Notes: generated by a model from the letters alone, not told the origin. Positions 1 to 8,389 are shown, numbered from the stretch's first letter. The stretch: DNA of 64,000 bases from Alteromonas sp. RKMC-009 (GCF_003584565.2 NZ_CP031010.1:3844001-3908000); one strand, 5' to 3'. Translations and numbers: made by a program.

Positions 1-2
1 AG

Positions 3-551
3 GGCACTTCAGGCGGTCACGATCCGGCTTTGCAGGTCGGGGATATTGTGCTCGGCAAACGTGCACTGAACGCAGGGAATTTTAAAACCCCTTTCAGGGA
101 AAAGGGTGAAGGCTCAGCGCCATTAAGCTGGAAGCCTATGGACCTACTGGCCTCGTCAGGCAGTGCCGGTGAAGGGGAGTCAGCAAAGAAATCAGAGAGG
201 ATCCGCTATTATGTGGGTGACAGTAAACTGCTGGCATCCGCCCATGCAGTAAGCGGTCAATACAAACGGGGAAAAGTGACGGAAGGCACTATCGCCAGCG
301 CAAATTTCTGGAATAACGAGTTAGACAGAATTGCCTGGCTCCATGAAAATTTCGGTACCAGTACAGAGGAAATGGAAACCGTCGCAGCGGCACAGATTGC
401 TCACGCGTATGATGTACCGTTTCTGGGAGTGCGGGTGTTATCAAACAACCTGACTAACGGCGGACACTACGATCCGTCAACGGCTAAGGACTGTCAGCAG
501 TTTGTCCGTGACCTCGTTACCCATTACATCGCATCATTAGAGGCGAAATAA
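3..551 (+). CDS. MTA/SAH nucleosidase-like purine nucleoside phosphorylase family protein (5' end missing)
   Basis: The reading frame is already open at the window edge (first residues GTSGGHDPALQVGDIVLGKR), so the gene starts upstream and only about 182 C-terminal residues are present. The GTSGGHD stretch, VGDIVLG, the glutamate-containing STEEMETVAAAQIAHAY segment and the late VRVLSNN strand are those of the PNP/UDP phosphorylase superfamily, closest to 5'-methylthioadenosine/S-adenosylhomocysteine nucleosidases, which cleave the glycosidic bond of nucleosides. The EEMETVA glutamate matches the ribose-binding Glu of MTAN. Where E. coli MTAN has its catalytic Asp (RAISD), this protein has Asn (RVLSNN), so substrate and mechanism could differ and a purine nucleoside phosphorylase-like activity is possible. 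A hairpin terminator follows directly. Family assignment is firm; the substrate is not. Confidence 0.8.
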   Translation, partial: GTSGGHDPALQVGDIVLGKRALNAGNFKTPFREKGEGSAPLSWKPMDLLASSGSAGEGESAKKSERIRYYVGDSKLLASAHAVSGQYKRGKVTEGTIASANFWNNELDRIAWLHENFGTSTEEMETVAAAQIAHAYDVPFLGVRVLSNNLTNGGHYDPSTAKDCQQFVRDLVTHYIASLEAK

Positions 552-564
552 GCAGACTGTTTCT

Positions 565-590
565 GAGCCGCAGGTTGTTGCGGCTCTTTT
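565..590 (+). terminator. Rho-independent terminator after the nucleosidase gene
   Basis: GAGCCGCA (565-572) pairs with TGCGGCTC (579-586) around a 6-nt loop and is followed by TTTT. It lies 13 bases after the stop codon. Confidence 0.8.
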
Positions 591-607
591 CAGTAATGCC
601 GGATTAT

Positions 608-1570
608 TTAAAAATCGATATCACTGCGCGAGGGCAACGCATCAAACGCACCGTACTTTGATACCGCATGGGCGCCGCAGCGGGTAGCAAAACGCAGAGA
701 AGACATAATGCTTTCAAAGTTGCCTGCCCAGGCCACAAAAGACGCTTTATCCTGCACTTCTTCTGCTAACGTGAATAAGAACCCGCCCACAAAGGCATCA
801 CCGGCTGCTGTGGTATCTACTGCACTGACAGGTGGCGTAGGATAAATACCGTTGGTGTCGTGACTGTAAAAAGCCACCGGATTTGCCCCATCCGTAACCA
901 ATACCAGCGACACACCGCTGTCCATCCAGCTCTGAATCTGCCCGTCGATATTCGACTCGCCATACAGTTCAATGAGTTCCTCTTTACTGGCTTTTATCAC
1001 ATCCACCTGTTTAGCCGTTTCATCAATAAAATACGGTGCCAGGGAAGGCTCAGCCCAGAATGCAGGACGTAAATTAATATCCAGACACAGAATGCTGCCT
1101 GCCGCTTTGAATCCGTCAATGGCAGACAAGGTAACCTGGCGTAAATCCGGCGTGCTCACTGAACCCGAGCAGAAACTGACAATGCGGGGTTTCTCAAATA
1201 ATGCAGGTACCAGATCCGCTTCTGAGATATCAGTATGGGCTGCATTGTCGATATAAAAATCGAAAGATCTTTCACCGTCGGCATCAAGGCCGACAAAAGC
1301 CAGAGCGGTTTTTCCTTTTTCAGAATACGTGGTAAAAGCGGTATTCACCTCCAGGGCTTCCAGTGTACGGTGCAGGTAATGACCAAACTGATCTTTCCCC
1401 AGCTTACCGAACAGATAGCTTTCGCCACCCAGTTTGGCAACTGCAACAGCCACATTCGCAGGTGCGCCACCGGCAAATTTTCTGAAGCTTTCCGTTGCGT
1501 CTGTAATTCCGGGCTGTCCCTTGTCAGACAGCATGTCGATTAAGGCTTCTCCCATGCATAACACTTGCAT
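608..1570 (-). CDS. PfkB-family fructokinase
   Basis: A ribokinase/PfkB carbohydrate kinase of about 320 residues that would phosphorylate a sugar, most likely fructose, in the cytoplasm. The N-terminal MGEALIDML, the FAGGAPANVAVAVAKLGG substrate-binding glycines and the C-terminal catalytic motif DTTAAGDAFVGGF (the Asp of GDAF is the base) are all present. The ATG at 1570 is preferred because GAGGAG sits 7 bases upstream (1578-1583); the GTG and ATG codons just upstream at 1585 and 1576 are badly spaced from it. It lies downstream of the porin gene on the same strand, 39 bases after its stop, so the two may be co-transcribed. Nearby FucP-type permease and ROK regulator support fructose, but other ketoses cannot be excluded. 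Confidence 0.85.
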   Translation of the reverse strand: MQVLCMGEALIDMLSDKGQPGITDATESFRKFAGGAPANVAVAVAKLGGESYLFGKLGKDQFGHYLHRTLEALEVNTAFTTYSEKGKTALAFVGLDADGERSFDFYIDNAAHTDISEADLVPALFEKPRIVSFCSGSVSTPDLRQVTLSAIDGFKAAGSILCLDINLRPAFWAEPSLAPYFIDETAKQVDVIKASKEELIELYGESNIDGQIQSWMDSGVSLVLVTDGANPVAFYSHDTNGIYPTPPVSAVDTTAAGDAFVGGFLFTLAEEVQDKASFVAWAGNFESIMSSLRFATRCGAHAVSKYGAFDALPSRSDIDF

Positions 1571-1609
1571 TTGCATTCTCCTCACTGATTGTGCAACAGA
1601 TAAACCGGC

Positions 1610-2950
1610 TTACTGAAAAAGCAAACCTGCGAGATTGATATCAAAGCGCAGCCCCAGCACCACGGCATCACTTAAGTCTTCCTGTCTGGCTTTGTCGCCA
1701 AACTGATCGGGATTAACGATGTAATGGATGTTGGGCTGAATGCGGATGTTGTCGTTCACATGAATGCCGTAACTCAGCTCCATCATCGCCTGCATACTGG
1801 CGGGACGGCCTGAACCTTCGTTAAGGTTGCGCAAAATAAACTGGTCTTCAATGGCGTCATGGCTGTAATGTTGCTCTGTATACACAAAGGCGACCGTATC
1901 TTTATCGCGGCCCGGGAATGTCCCCCGCTTCACAAAACCGGCCTTAAAATAAAAATCTTCAATCAATTCACCGGAGGTGCCGGTCAGCACAGCACCAAAC
2001 AAGGTGACGCTGCGCTGCGAGTTCAGATCGGGTCTCAACACGGTTTGTTCAAATCTTGCAAATACACCGGAACGACCATTGCGGGTGGCGTAATCATTTC
2101 CGCTCAATGCGGCATAATCACCGTTCTCGTCTTTTGACGGGTCGGTATAATCAGCACCGTCATACCAGCCACCCACTTCATAGCGGCGCGGATAGTCATC
2201 ATTGTCCCATGTAGTCTGATACCCCAGCGTGACAGGTACCACCACCCCGGTAGAATCTTCAACTCCCCAGTCCAGGCCATGATCGTCTGACGCCTGGTGA
2301 GGAGTATTTTCTTCGTAAACACCGGCATGGAAATAGGTTTTGTCGTTCAGCCAGAATTTAGCATGACCGCCCCAGCTGGACACCGGCCACCAGGTAAAGT
2401 TACTGGTACGAAACACGAATGTGGGATTGCCGCACGCAGAGTTGGTCTGAAAATACTGACACAGTTCGGAACCCAGAAAACTGATGTTGGCGACAGTGCG
2501 GCCGGCTTCAACCTGAAGTTGCCCGTCAAGAAAGTGTTTTTCTACGGTAAAACGGGCCAGACGGCTGTTCTGTCCGCCATAAATTTCCTGCACCGATGTA
2601 CTGTTACCAATGTATTTTGGTGCAAGGTTTTGTCCGTGACGGTTTGTCACTGCCACATGGATTGTGGTGTCTTTCCAGTCAGATGCCTTCTCCATGTCGA
2701 AATCTGCCCCCACAAAAAGCTGTCCTGCATAGGCGCTGCCCCGCTGTTCCCCGCCATTCACATTCGCAGCCGCTTCGCCGGTATAGCTGGCCTGAAAATT
2801 AACGTACTCAGGCATTTCCTGTGCATTTACCTGCCAGGAGGCAAGAAGCAGAGCAAGGGTTGCACCACAGGTTGAACCGGCCTGAGACACCTTTGTCATC
2901 AGCGGTTTACGGGAGGAAATTTCGGATATCAATGAAGGAAAAAAACGCAT
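1610..2950 (-). CDS. OprB-type carbohydrate-selective outer-membrane porin
   Basis: A porin of about 446 residues of the OprB family, which lets mono- and disaccharides cross the outer membrane. It has a cleavable signal (a basic N-region, then ATLALLLASWQVNA with likely cleavage before QEMPEY) and a body of alternating beta strands rich in aromatic residues (GGWYDGADYT, FYFKAGFVKRG) ending in a hydrophobic strand. The start at 2950 is chosen because AGGGGA lies about 7 bases upstream; the later ATG at 2899 has no ribosome binding site. A promoter-like pair and a 25-bp operator-like palindrome lie upstream at 3027-3070. The neighbouring fructokinase, ROK regulator and permease make it the entry step of one sugar pathway. 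Substrate specificity is inferred from context. Confidence 0.85.
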   Translation of the reverse strand: MRFFPSLISEISSRKPLMTKVSQAGSTCGATLALLLASWQVNAQEMPEYVNFQASYTGEAAANVNGGEQRGSAYAGQLFVGADFDMEKASDWKDTTIHVAVTNRHGQNLAPKYIGNSTSVQEIYGGQNSRLARFTVEKHFLDGQLQVEAGRTVANISFLGSELCQYFQTNSACGNPTFVFRTSNFTWWPVSSWGGHAKFWLNDKTYFHAGVYEENTPHQASDDHGLDWGVEDSTGVVVPVTLGYQTTWDNDDYPRRYEVGGWYDGADYTDPSKDENGDYAALSGNDYATRNGRSGVFARFEQTVLRPDLNSQRSVTLFGAVLTGTSGELIEDFYFKAGFVKRGTFPGRDKDTVAFVYTEQHYSHDAIEDQFILRNLNEGSGRPASMQAMMELSYGIHVNDNIRIQPNIHYIVNPDQFGDKARQEDLSDAVVLGLRFDINLAGLLFQ

Positions 2951-3026
2951 GCAGCATCCCCTGGCAAAGTGTGATTTCAATCCACAACACGATCACACCG
3001 TGTTAACAGTGACTTCAAGGAGACGC

Positions 3027-3055
3027 AATTTAATGCAGCCGAACCATTAAATCAA
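3027..3055 (-). promoter_or_regulatory. Candidate promoter of the porin-fructokinase genes
   Basis: On the minus strand TTGATT (3050-3055) and TAAATT (3027-3032) are 17 bases apart, each matching the sigma-70 hexamers in 4 of 6 or more positions. The -35 lies inside the operator-like palindrome at 3046-3070, which would allow repression by the adjacent ROK protein. Inferred from sequence only. Confidence 0.5.
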
Positions 3056-3070
3056 CTATATTTATTTAAT
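3046..3070. promoter_or_regulatory. Candidate ROK operator 1 (porin side)
   Basis: ATTAAAT (3046-3052) and ATTTAAT (3064-3070) form the arms of an imperfect 25-bp palindrome. Read on the minus strand it agrees at 21 of 25 positions with the element at 4399-4423 in the ROK-permease intergenic region. Two long matches in the only two promoter regions of a four-gene sugar locus suggest the binding site of its regulator. Confidence 0.6.
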
Positions 3071-3086
3071 AATTATTGACGAATTG

Positions 3087-4295
3087 TTAAAGACTGTACT
3101 GCGCGAGTAAGGGCAAATTGGCGCTGCCAAAGGACTGGGCATCCGCCCCGACCGAGCCTCCGCGTAAGGTTAACGAAGATAATCCCCGGAAGTCAGCAGA
3201 CTGTAACAGGTGCCCGCAGCGACTGAGCAATTCTGCTTTGATATTGTCCGGCAGAGCGCCTTCAATAATCACCGCATCAAGGTCAAGGAAGGCATGGGCA
3301 CTCATGGCACTGTGCACAATGCCGGTAGCCACAGAGTCCAGCCATTCGCTGATCCCGGGCACATCTTCAGGCCATACTTGTTGCCTTCCATGCAGGAATG
3401 CCGTGTCCTGCCCCGCCTCTTTCAGGGTTTTCTCCAGCAAGTATATTGATGCCACATCAAGAAGCTGGCCGCCGGCAAGACTGCCGGGATAAGGCAGAGA
3501 GCCCACCGCACCGGCATTACCGTGACGACCGGTATGTAACTGCCGGTTCAGTACCATACCGCCACCGATGAAGGTGCCGACAAAGCAATACAGGTAATCA
3601 TTGAGATCCCGGTGTTCGCCAAACCAGAGTTCGGCAGCACAGGCTGCGGTGTCATCGTTGCACAGATAAACTGGCAAATCGGTGATCTTCTGAATGGCAG
3701 CAGGAACATCAAAGTCCTGCCATTCTGACAATGCCTCTTCCGGCGCGCCGGCCTGCTCGCTCCAGCGCCAGATTTCAAATGGCATAGCAACACCCACCCC
3801 GCTCACACGCAGTTTTTCCCCGTCACCTAAGGTAGATAACATGGCCCGTATCCCCTTTTCTGCGAAGCGGATCATGGCATCCACGGCCGGATAGTCCCAC
3901 TGCTCCCGAAGTGACGAACGTACTCTGCCGCAAAAATCGATAAGGGTGATCTGAATACTCCGGCGACCAATTTTGATACCGACCCCGAAAGCCCCGTCAG
4001 CCTTAAGGGAGAAGGGTACAGTAGGTTGTCCGCGCTTGCCTCTTTGGGGTTCTCCCCGCAACAAAAGCCCGTCTTCTTCCAGTTTATTGATTATCACAGT
4101 GGCGGCCTGGGCTGACAGGCCTGTTTCATTGGCAATACGGGCTTTGGGCAATTCCTGATGCTGACGGATCAGCGTCAGAATGCGACGTTCGTTCAGTGCC
4201 CGCAGACCAGACTGGCCTTTCAGCGGGGTGCTTTTTTGCCAGAATCCATGGGGTTCAACTTGCTGGCCGGAAGAATTTGCAGGCATATGAGACAT
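3087..4295 (-). CDS. ROK-family transcriptional regulator
   Basis: About 402 residues: an N-terminal winged helix-turn-helix (roughly residues 30-85, ALNERRILTLIRQHQELPKARIANETGLS and following) joined to a ROK sugar-kinase-like domain. The sugar-binding CNDDTAACAAELWFGE segment and the ROK glycine-rich stretch (GTFIGGGMVLNRQL) are recognisable. The usual ROK zinc site is lost: the expected GEIGH is replaced by GAVGS and the CxCGxxGC cluster is absent. It therefore probably works as a sugar-sensing repressor without kinase activity. It is divergent from the permease gene; 25-bp palindromes in front of the permease and porin are likely its operators, and a half-site ATTAAATCAAC at 4305-4315 lies just before its own start, suggesting autoregulation. 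Confidence 0.85.
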   Translation of the reverse strand: MSHMPANSSGQQVEPHGFWQKSTPLKGQSGLRALNERRILTLIRQHQELPKARIANETGLSAQAATVIINKLEEDGLLLRGEPQRGKRGQPTVPFSLKADGAFGVGIKIGRRSIQITLIDFCGRVRSSLREQWDYPAVDAMIRFAEKGIRAMLSTLGDGEKLRVSGVGVAMPFEIWRWSEQAGAPEEALSEWQDFDVPAAIQKITDLPVYLCNDDTAACAAELWFGEHRDLNDYLYCFVGTFIGGGMVLNRQLHTGRHGNAGAVGSLPYPGSLAGGQLLDVASIYLLEKTLKEAGQDTAFLHGRQQVWPEDVPGISEWLDSVATGIVHSAMSAHAFLDLDAVIIEGALPDNIKAELLSRCGHLLQSADFRGLSSLTLRGGSVGADAQSFGSANLPLLAQYSL

Positions 4296-4304
4296 CTTAT
4301 TTTC

Positions 4305-4315
4305 ATTAAATCAAC
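4305..4315. promoter_or_regulatory. Operator half-site before the ROK gene
   Basis: ATTAAATCAAC is identical to one arm of the element at 3046-3056 and lies 10 bases upstream of the ROK start codon. The second arm is not evident, so it may be a weak autoregulatory site or a chance match in AT-rich DNA. Confidence 0.35.
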
Positions 4316-4398
4316 AACGTATAGTAGTCCTTCCATTCCCTGCTGCCTAGTCCCCTGGCAAAATGCCTCCTGAAAGTCATTCCAAAGAAAGAAAAACA

Positions 4399-4423
4399 AT
4401 TAAATAAATTATGTTGATTTATT
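4399..4423. promoter_or_regulatory. Candidate ROK operator 2 (permease side)
   Basis: AATAAAT (4403-4409) and ATTTATT (4417-4423) are inverted arms within a 25-bp element that matches the reverse complement of 3046-3070 at 21 of 25 positions. Its right end overlaps the first two bases of the TTGACA hexamer (4422-4427) of the permease promoter, a typical repressor position. Confidence 0.6.
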
Positions 4424-4450
4424 GACACATAAAATTTTTGTTGTTTAAAT
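4422..4450 (+). promoter_or_regulatory. Candidate promoter of the FucP-type permease gene
   Basis: A perfect -35 hexamer TTGACA (4422-4427), a 17-base spacer, and TTAAAT (4445-4450, 4 of 6 matches to TATAAT). It ends about 30 bases before the coding region. Confidence 0.6.
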
Positions 4451-4485
4451 CGCTTAACTAATTGTTTACATGCTGAGGAATGACC

Positions 4486-5817
4486 GTGCAAAAACGCGCG
4501 CCACTGGTTTCTAAAGAAACGCTTGTCCCATTCATTTTGCTCACCATCTGCTTTGCAGCCTGGGGCGTTGCCGCCAACATGACGGACCCGCTGGTAAAGG
4601 TATTCAGTAAAATATTTACCATGTCGTCATTACAGTCTGCACTGGTGCAGTTCGCCTATTACGGCGCTTACTTTTGTCTGGCAATTCCCGCAGCATTCAT
4701 TAACAAACGATTTTCCTACAAAACAGGTGTGTTAACAGGCCTTGGCTGTGCTGCCACCGGTGCGTTCCTGTTCTACCCCGCCAGCCAGACCATGACTTAC
4801 GGCTTCTTTCTGGCGGCTCTGTTTGTTCTTGCCGGCGGTCTGTCGATTCTGGAAACCTCTGCCAACCCTTATGTTATGGCCATGGGATGCGAAAAAAGCG
4901 CTACCCGCCGCTTAAACCTTGCCCAGGCGTTTAACCCCGTTGGCACAAACTTAGGGGTTTTCCTGGCAGCAACTCTTATCTTACCCAACCTTAATCAGGC
5001 TTCAGCGGAAGAGCGGGCGGCTATGTCGGTTGCAGAATTAAAATCGGTGATTGGCGCTGAGCTCGACGCCGTTATGTTGCCATACGTAGGCATGGCCTGC
5101 GTGCTGGTGCTGGTATGGATTGCCATTGCATGTATCAAAACACCGGTGAACGAGTCCACAGAATCCCGCAGTGAAAATGTGCAGCTGGGCGCATCACTGA
5201 AACGTTTGCTGGGTAACCGTCACTATCGTTTAGGTGTACTGGCTCAGTTCTTTAATGTCGGTGCGCAAACCTGCGTCTGGACTTTCACAATCCAGTACGC
5301 CATGAAAGCCGTGGGCGGTAATGAAGTAGATGGCGGACAAATTCTGCAGTACAGCATGATTGTGTTTCTGATTTCCCGTTTTGTGATGACCTGGCTGATG
5401 CAGTTCCTCTACCCTGCCCGCCTGCTGATGATCATGTCACTAGTCGCCGCAGGCCTGTGTATCATCATGACTCAGTCACCTGATTTCATCGGCGTCATTT
5501 CACTGGTATCAATCTCTGCCTGTTTATCTTTGATGTTCCCGACAATTTACGGCATCGCACTGGACGGACTGGGCGAAGACACCAAACTGGGCGCGGCTGG
5601 CCTGGTCATGGCTATCCTCGGCGGTGCAATTCTGCCGCTGTTCCAGGCCGCACTTATTGATTCATCCGGCATCGTTGTGTCATATATCGTTCCTGCTATC
5701 TGCTTCCTGTTGGTCGCCGGCTACGGATTGTTCGATATCAAGTCTCACCCTACACGGGTTGCCCATTCTGACGGTTCTGAAAAAGTCGCGTCAGAAGACC
5801 AGTTAATGGCGAAGTAA
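4486..5817 (+). CDS. FucP-family MFS sugar:H+ symporter (probable fructose permease)
   Basis: A 12-segment major facilitator permease of about 443 residues resembling the FucP family of proton-coupled sugar symporters (ILETSANPYVMAMG and RRLNLAQAFNPVGTNLG are characteristic FucP-like segments). It acts in the inner membrane to import a monosaccharide. The GTG at 4486 is the likely start because GAGG (4475-4478) lies 7 bases upstream; an in-frame ATG at 4480 is only one base from it. It is divergent from the ROK regulator, with a promoter and an operator-like element between them. With the porin and fructokinase it completes an uptake route, most economically for fructose. A terminator follows at 5848. 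Substrate is inferred. Confidence 0.85.
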   Translation: MQKRAPLVSKETLVPFILLTICFAAWGVAANMTDPLVKVFSKIFTMSSLQSALVQFAYYGAYFCLAIPAAFINKRFSYKTGVLTGLGCAATGAFLFYPASQTMTYGFFLAALFVLAGGLSILETSANPYVMAMGCEKSATRRLNLAQAFNPVGTNLGVFLAATLILPNLNQASAEERAAMSVAELKSVIGAELDAVMLPYVGMACVLVLVWIAIACIKTPVNESTESRSENVQLGASLKRLLGNRHYRLGVLAQFFNVGAQTCVWTFTIQYAMKAVGGNEVDGGQILQYSMIVFLISRFVMTWLMQFLYPARLLMIMSLVAAGLCIIMTQSPDFIGVISLVSISACLSLMFPTIYGIALDGLGEDTKLGAAGLVMAILGGAILPLFQAALIDSSGIVVSYIVPAICFLLVAGYGLFDIKSHPTRVAHSDGSEKVASEDQLMAK

Positions 5818-5847
5818 CGGGCTCAGGTGATTGATAAAAGTATGTAG

Positions 5848-5872
5848 AAAGGCGACGGTTGTCGCCTTTTTT
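5848..5872 (+). terminator. Rho-independent terminator after the permease gene
   Basis: AAAGGCGAC pairs with GTCGCCTTT around GGTT and runs into T residues to 5872. Confidence 0.85.
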
Positions 5873-5929
5873 GCGGGCGATTTTCGATAGATAATGGATG
5901 TGTGGACTCTTTTTCACATGATGTACTAC

Positions 5930-5942
5930 ACTGTAATACAGT
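5930..5942. promoter_or_regulatory. Palindromic operator candidate of the toxin-antitoxin operon
   Basis: ACTGTAATACAGT is a perfect palindrome (6-bp arms, central A) 17 bases upstream of the antitoxin start. Ribbon-helix-helix antitoxins typically autoregulate by binding such sites. Confidence 0.5.
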
Positions 5943-5959
5943 ATCTTCGGAGTTAACTT

Positions 5960-6226
5960 ATGAGTATTACGAGTGTCCGTCTCAATGACGATATAGAGAA
6001 ACCACTGGATTCTCTTGCGAAAAAGCTGGATCGAAGTAAGAGCTACCTTATCAATCAGGCGGTGAGAGAGTTCATTGCCAGGCAAGCTGTTGATGACGCC
6101 CGATGGGAAGAAACTCTGGAAGCAATAGAGTCGGTCAACAGGGGGGAGCTGATTGATGATTCAGAAGTAAATGCATGGCTCAACAGCTGGGGGTCAGACA
6201 AACTGAAGAAAACGCCTTCAATATGA
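5960..6226 (+). CDS. Ribbon-helix-helix (CopG/ParD-like) antitoxin
   Basis: An 88-residue protein with an N-terminal ribbon-helix-helix DNA-binding fold (SITSVRLNDDIEKPLDSLAKKLDRSKSYLINQAVREFI, where the strand SITSVRLND contacts DNA) and an acidic C-terminal half that would wrap the toxin. The stop codon overlaps the toxin start as ATGA (6223-6226), implying translational coupling. It would neutralise the ParE-like toxin and repress the operon through the palindrome at 5930-5942. Position between two metabolic loci, with a terminator before it, fits an independent two-gene cassette. Confidence 0.85.
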   Translation: MSITSVRLNDDIEKPLDSLAKKLDRSKSYLINQAVREFIARQAVDDARWEETLEAIESVNRGELIDDSEVNAWLNSWGSDKLKKTPSI

Positions 6227-6513
6227 AACTTCAGTATACGCCGCAAGCGGTGGATGATTTGAAACGTTTACACGACTTTGTTGTATTAAAAAGCCCGTTA
6301 GCTGCAAGAAAAATTGCAATTGAAATTCAGGACGCAGCGGACCGGCTAAAGCACTTTCCGGAAATAGGCTTACCGGTTCTGGCAAGCCCTACGCCAGAAT
6401 GTTTCAGAGATCTCTATATTGGCAATTACACGATTCGCTACCAAATAAAATCGTCCGGACTCATCTACATTCTGCGGATCTGGCATAACAAAGAAACCGA
6501 AAAAGATTCATAA
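6223..6513 (+). CDS. RelE/ParE-family toxin
   Basis: A 96-residue RelE/ParE superfamily toxin: KLQYTPQAVDDLKRLHDFVVLKSPLAARKIAIEI, the central FPEIGLPV turn and the C-terminal RDLYIGNYTIRYQIKSSGLIYILRIWHNKE strands follow the ParE pattern (the conserved R...Y.I.Y and IL.IWH blocks are intact). ParE proteins poison DNA gyrase and RelE proteins cut mRNA on ribosomes; the ribbon-helix-helix partner favours the ParE side. The ATG at 6223 is chosen because it overlaps the antitoxin stop, although the frame is open further upstream. The gene looks functional. Confidence 0.85.
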   Translation: MKLQYTPQAVDDLKRLHDFVVLKSPLAARKIAIEIQDAADRLKHFPEIGLPVLASPTPECFRDLYIGNYTIRYQIKSSGLIYILRIWHNKETEKDS

Positions 6514-6515
6514 GT

Positions 6516-6546
6516 AAGAAAGCGGACTGATGTTCTTCTTGTCCGC
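6516..6546 (-). terminator. Probable terminator of leuA
   Basis: GCGGAC (6522-6527) and GTCCGC (6541-6546) form a stem; on the minus strand it is followed by TTTCTTACTT. The loop is 13 bases, so the assignment is moderate. Confidence 0.45.
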
Positions 6547-6578
6547 ATCCCAACTACTTATGGCTTCATGTGCCGGCA

Positions 6579-8234
6579 TCACATCAACCGGTTAACCCCT
6601 GACAACAGCGCTTTAATCGCGGCCGTGATGATATTGCTGTCGCTGGCACAGCCGAAGGTGGAATCAGCCCCTTCCAATTTTACTTCGATGTAGCACACGG
6701 CTTTTACGCCTGCGCCCTCACCCACTGCGTGCTCGTGGTAGTCTGCCACTTCTACTTTTTTATTCAGGAAAGTGCTGAGGGCATTGGCCGCCGCTTCAAC
6801 CGGACCGTTACCGGTGCCCTCTATAGTGTAAACTTCGTTATTCAGGGCAAATTGAATACTCACCGATTGCTCCCCGCTTGCCACCGACGTAATGGTGCTG
6901 CCGGTATAGGCGAAAGGCGTTGTGACATCGAAATATTCCTGCTCAAAGACTTCTTTCATCCGTTTTGCCGACATTTCTTTACCGGTGCTGTCGTTTTCAC
7001 GCTGCACGGTGCGGCTGAATTCGATTTGCAGTTTTCGCGGCAGTTGCAGATTCGCTTCCTGTTCCAGCAAGAAGGCCACGCCTCCTTTACCGGACTGGCT
7101 GTTTACGCGGACAACCGCTTCAAATCCGCGCCCCACATCTGCCGGATCGATGGGTAAATAAGGCACACGCCAGCGGCCGTCTTTATTCTGTACCGCCATC
7201 CCTTTTTTTATAGCGTCCTGATGTGAACCGGAAAAAGCGGTGTAAACCAGTTCGCCGGCATAAGGATGACGGGGATGCACAGGCAACTGATTACACTCTT
7301 CCACCAGCTTGCGAACCTGATCGATATCAGAGAAATCCAGTTCCGGTGACACGCCCTGGGAATACATGTTCATTGCCAGAGTCACAATATCCACATTGCC
7401 GGTGCGTTCGCCATTGCCGAACAGGCAGCCTTCGATACGGTCAGCTCCCGCCATTAATGCCAGTTCAGCTGCAGCCACAGCAGTCCCCCGATCGTTATGC
7501 GGGTGCACACTTAACACAATACAATCCCGCTGATTCAGGTTGCGGTGCATCCACTCAATCTGGTCGGCATAGGTATTCGGCGTATTCATTTCCACCGTCG
7601 CCGGTAAATTAATAATGATTTTGTTCTCAATGGTCGGCTGCCAGATATTCACCACCTCATCCACGACCTCTTTAACAAAGTCGATTTCGGTACTGGAAAA
7701 CACCTCAGGAGAATACTGATAAGTCCAGTTTACTTCCGGTGCGCCGGCGGTGAGTTCCTTCACCCAGCGGGTACCGGTCAGAGCGATATCTTTCACCCCT
7801 GCTTTATCAGTGTTGTACACAATCTCACGAAAATCCGGCGCAAGGGGATTGTACATGTGCAAAATAGCATGGCGGGCGCCCCGTAAGCTTTCAACAGTAC
7901 GCTCAATCAATTCATAGCGGGCCTGAGTCAGCACTTCTATGGTGACGTCATCTGGAATATGGTTGCCTTCAATCAGTTGCCTGACGAATTGAAAGTCGAT
8001 ATCTGATGCCGATGGAAAACCCACTTCGATTTGTTTAAAACCAATAGACACCAATTTTTTGAAGAAACGCAATTTGGTTTCAATCGACATCGGGTCGATA
8101 AGCGCCTGATTCCCATCGCGGAGGTCTGTACTCATCCAGACAGGTGCCTGTGTAATGGCTTTATTTGGCCACTGACGTTCAGGTAAAGATACGCCAATGA
8201 ATCGCTGATATTTGGTGTGAGGATGAGTAAGCAT
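6579..8234 (-). CDS. leuA: 2-isopropylmalate synthase, long form
   Basis: About 551 residues. It condenses acetyl-CoA with 2-ketoisovalerate, the committed step of leucine synthesis. The HMGL-like catalytic barrel shows the metal and substrate site [14 protein letters not shown], the [16 protein letters not shown] metal-binding histidines and the [14 protein letters not shown] motif; a C-terminal LeuA dimerisation/leucine-feedback domain follows (about residues 420-551). The length and the [16 protein letters not shown] opening match the longer LeuA form found in yeast and many bacteria, not the E. coli form. ATG 8234 is chosen over an upstream GTG at 8267 because GGAG lies 10 bases before it. 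It stands alone, away from leuBCD, and is divergent from an Lrp-family regulator that may control it. Confidence 0.93.
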   Translation of the reverse strand: MLTHPHTKYQRFIGVSLPERQWPNKAITQAPVWMSTDLRDGNQALIDPMSIETKLRFFKKLVSIGFKQIEVGFPSASDIDFQFVRQLIEGNHIPDDVTIEVLTQARYELIERTVESLRGARHAILHMYNPLAPDFREIVYNTDKAGVKDIALTGTRWVKELTAGAPEVNWTYQYSPEVFSSTEIDFVKEVVDEVVNIWQPTIENKIIINLPATVEMNTPNTYADQIEWMHRNLNQRDCIVLSVHPHNDRGTAVAAAELALMAGADRIEGCLFGNGERTGNVDIVTLAMNMYSQGVSPELDFSDIDQVRKLVEECNQLPVHPRHPYAGELVYTAFSGSHQDAIKKGMAVQNKDGRWRVPYLPIDPADVGRGFEAVVRVNSQSGKGGVAFLLEQEANLQLPRKLQIEFSRTVQRENDSTGKEMSAKRMKEVFEQEYFDVTTPFAYTGSTITSVASGEQSVSIQFALNNEVYTIEGTGNGPVEAAANALSTFLNKKVEVADYHEHAVGEGAGVKAVCYIEVKLEGADSTFGCASDSNIITAAIKALLSGVNRLM

Positions 8235-8389
8235 GAAACGAAGACTCCGGGATGAATAACGGTTCACGTAGTGTACGCGATATCTGTTGGCAGAGGATTG
8301 CTATCACTTGCTTACTTCATACCACTAAAGCAATAATATAGCTCAAATTATAATTTCAATAACTTTTAATGCCAGGCAGGAGAGAGAAA

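Noticed and set aside
2297..2875. 192-codon open frame opposite the porin gene
   Set aside because: It runs antisense through a conserved porin, has no ribosome binding site and no recognisable domain, so it is a shadow of that gene.
2970..2997. TGTGAT ... ATCACA inverted repeat upstream of the porin, resembling a CRP site
   Set aside because: The two arms are 16 bases apart, whereas CRP half-sites TGTGA and TCACA are separated by 6. It is a 7-bp inverted repeat of unknown meaning, not a CRP box.
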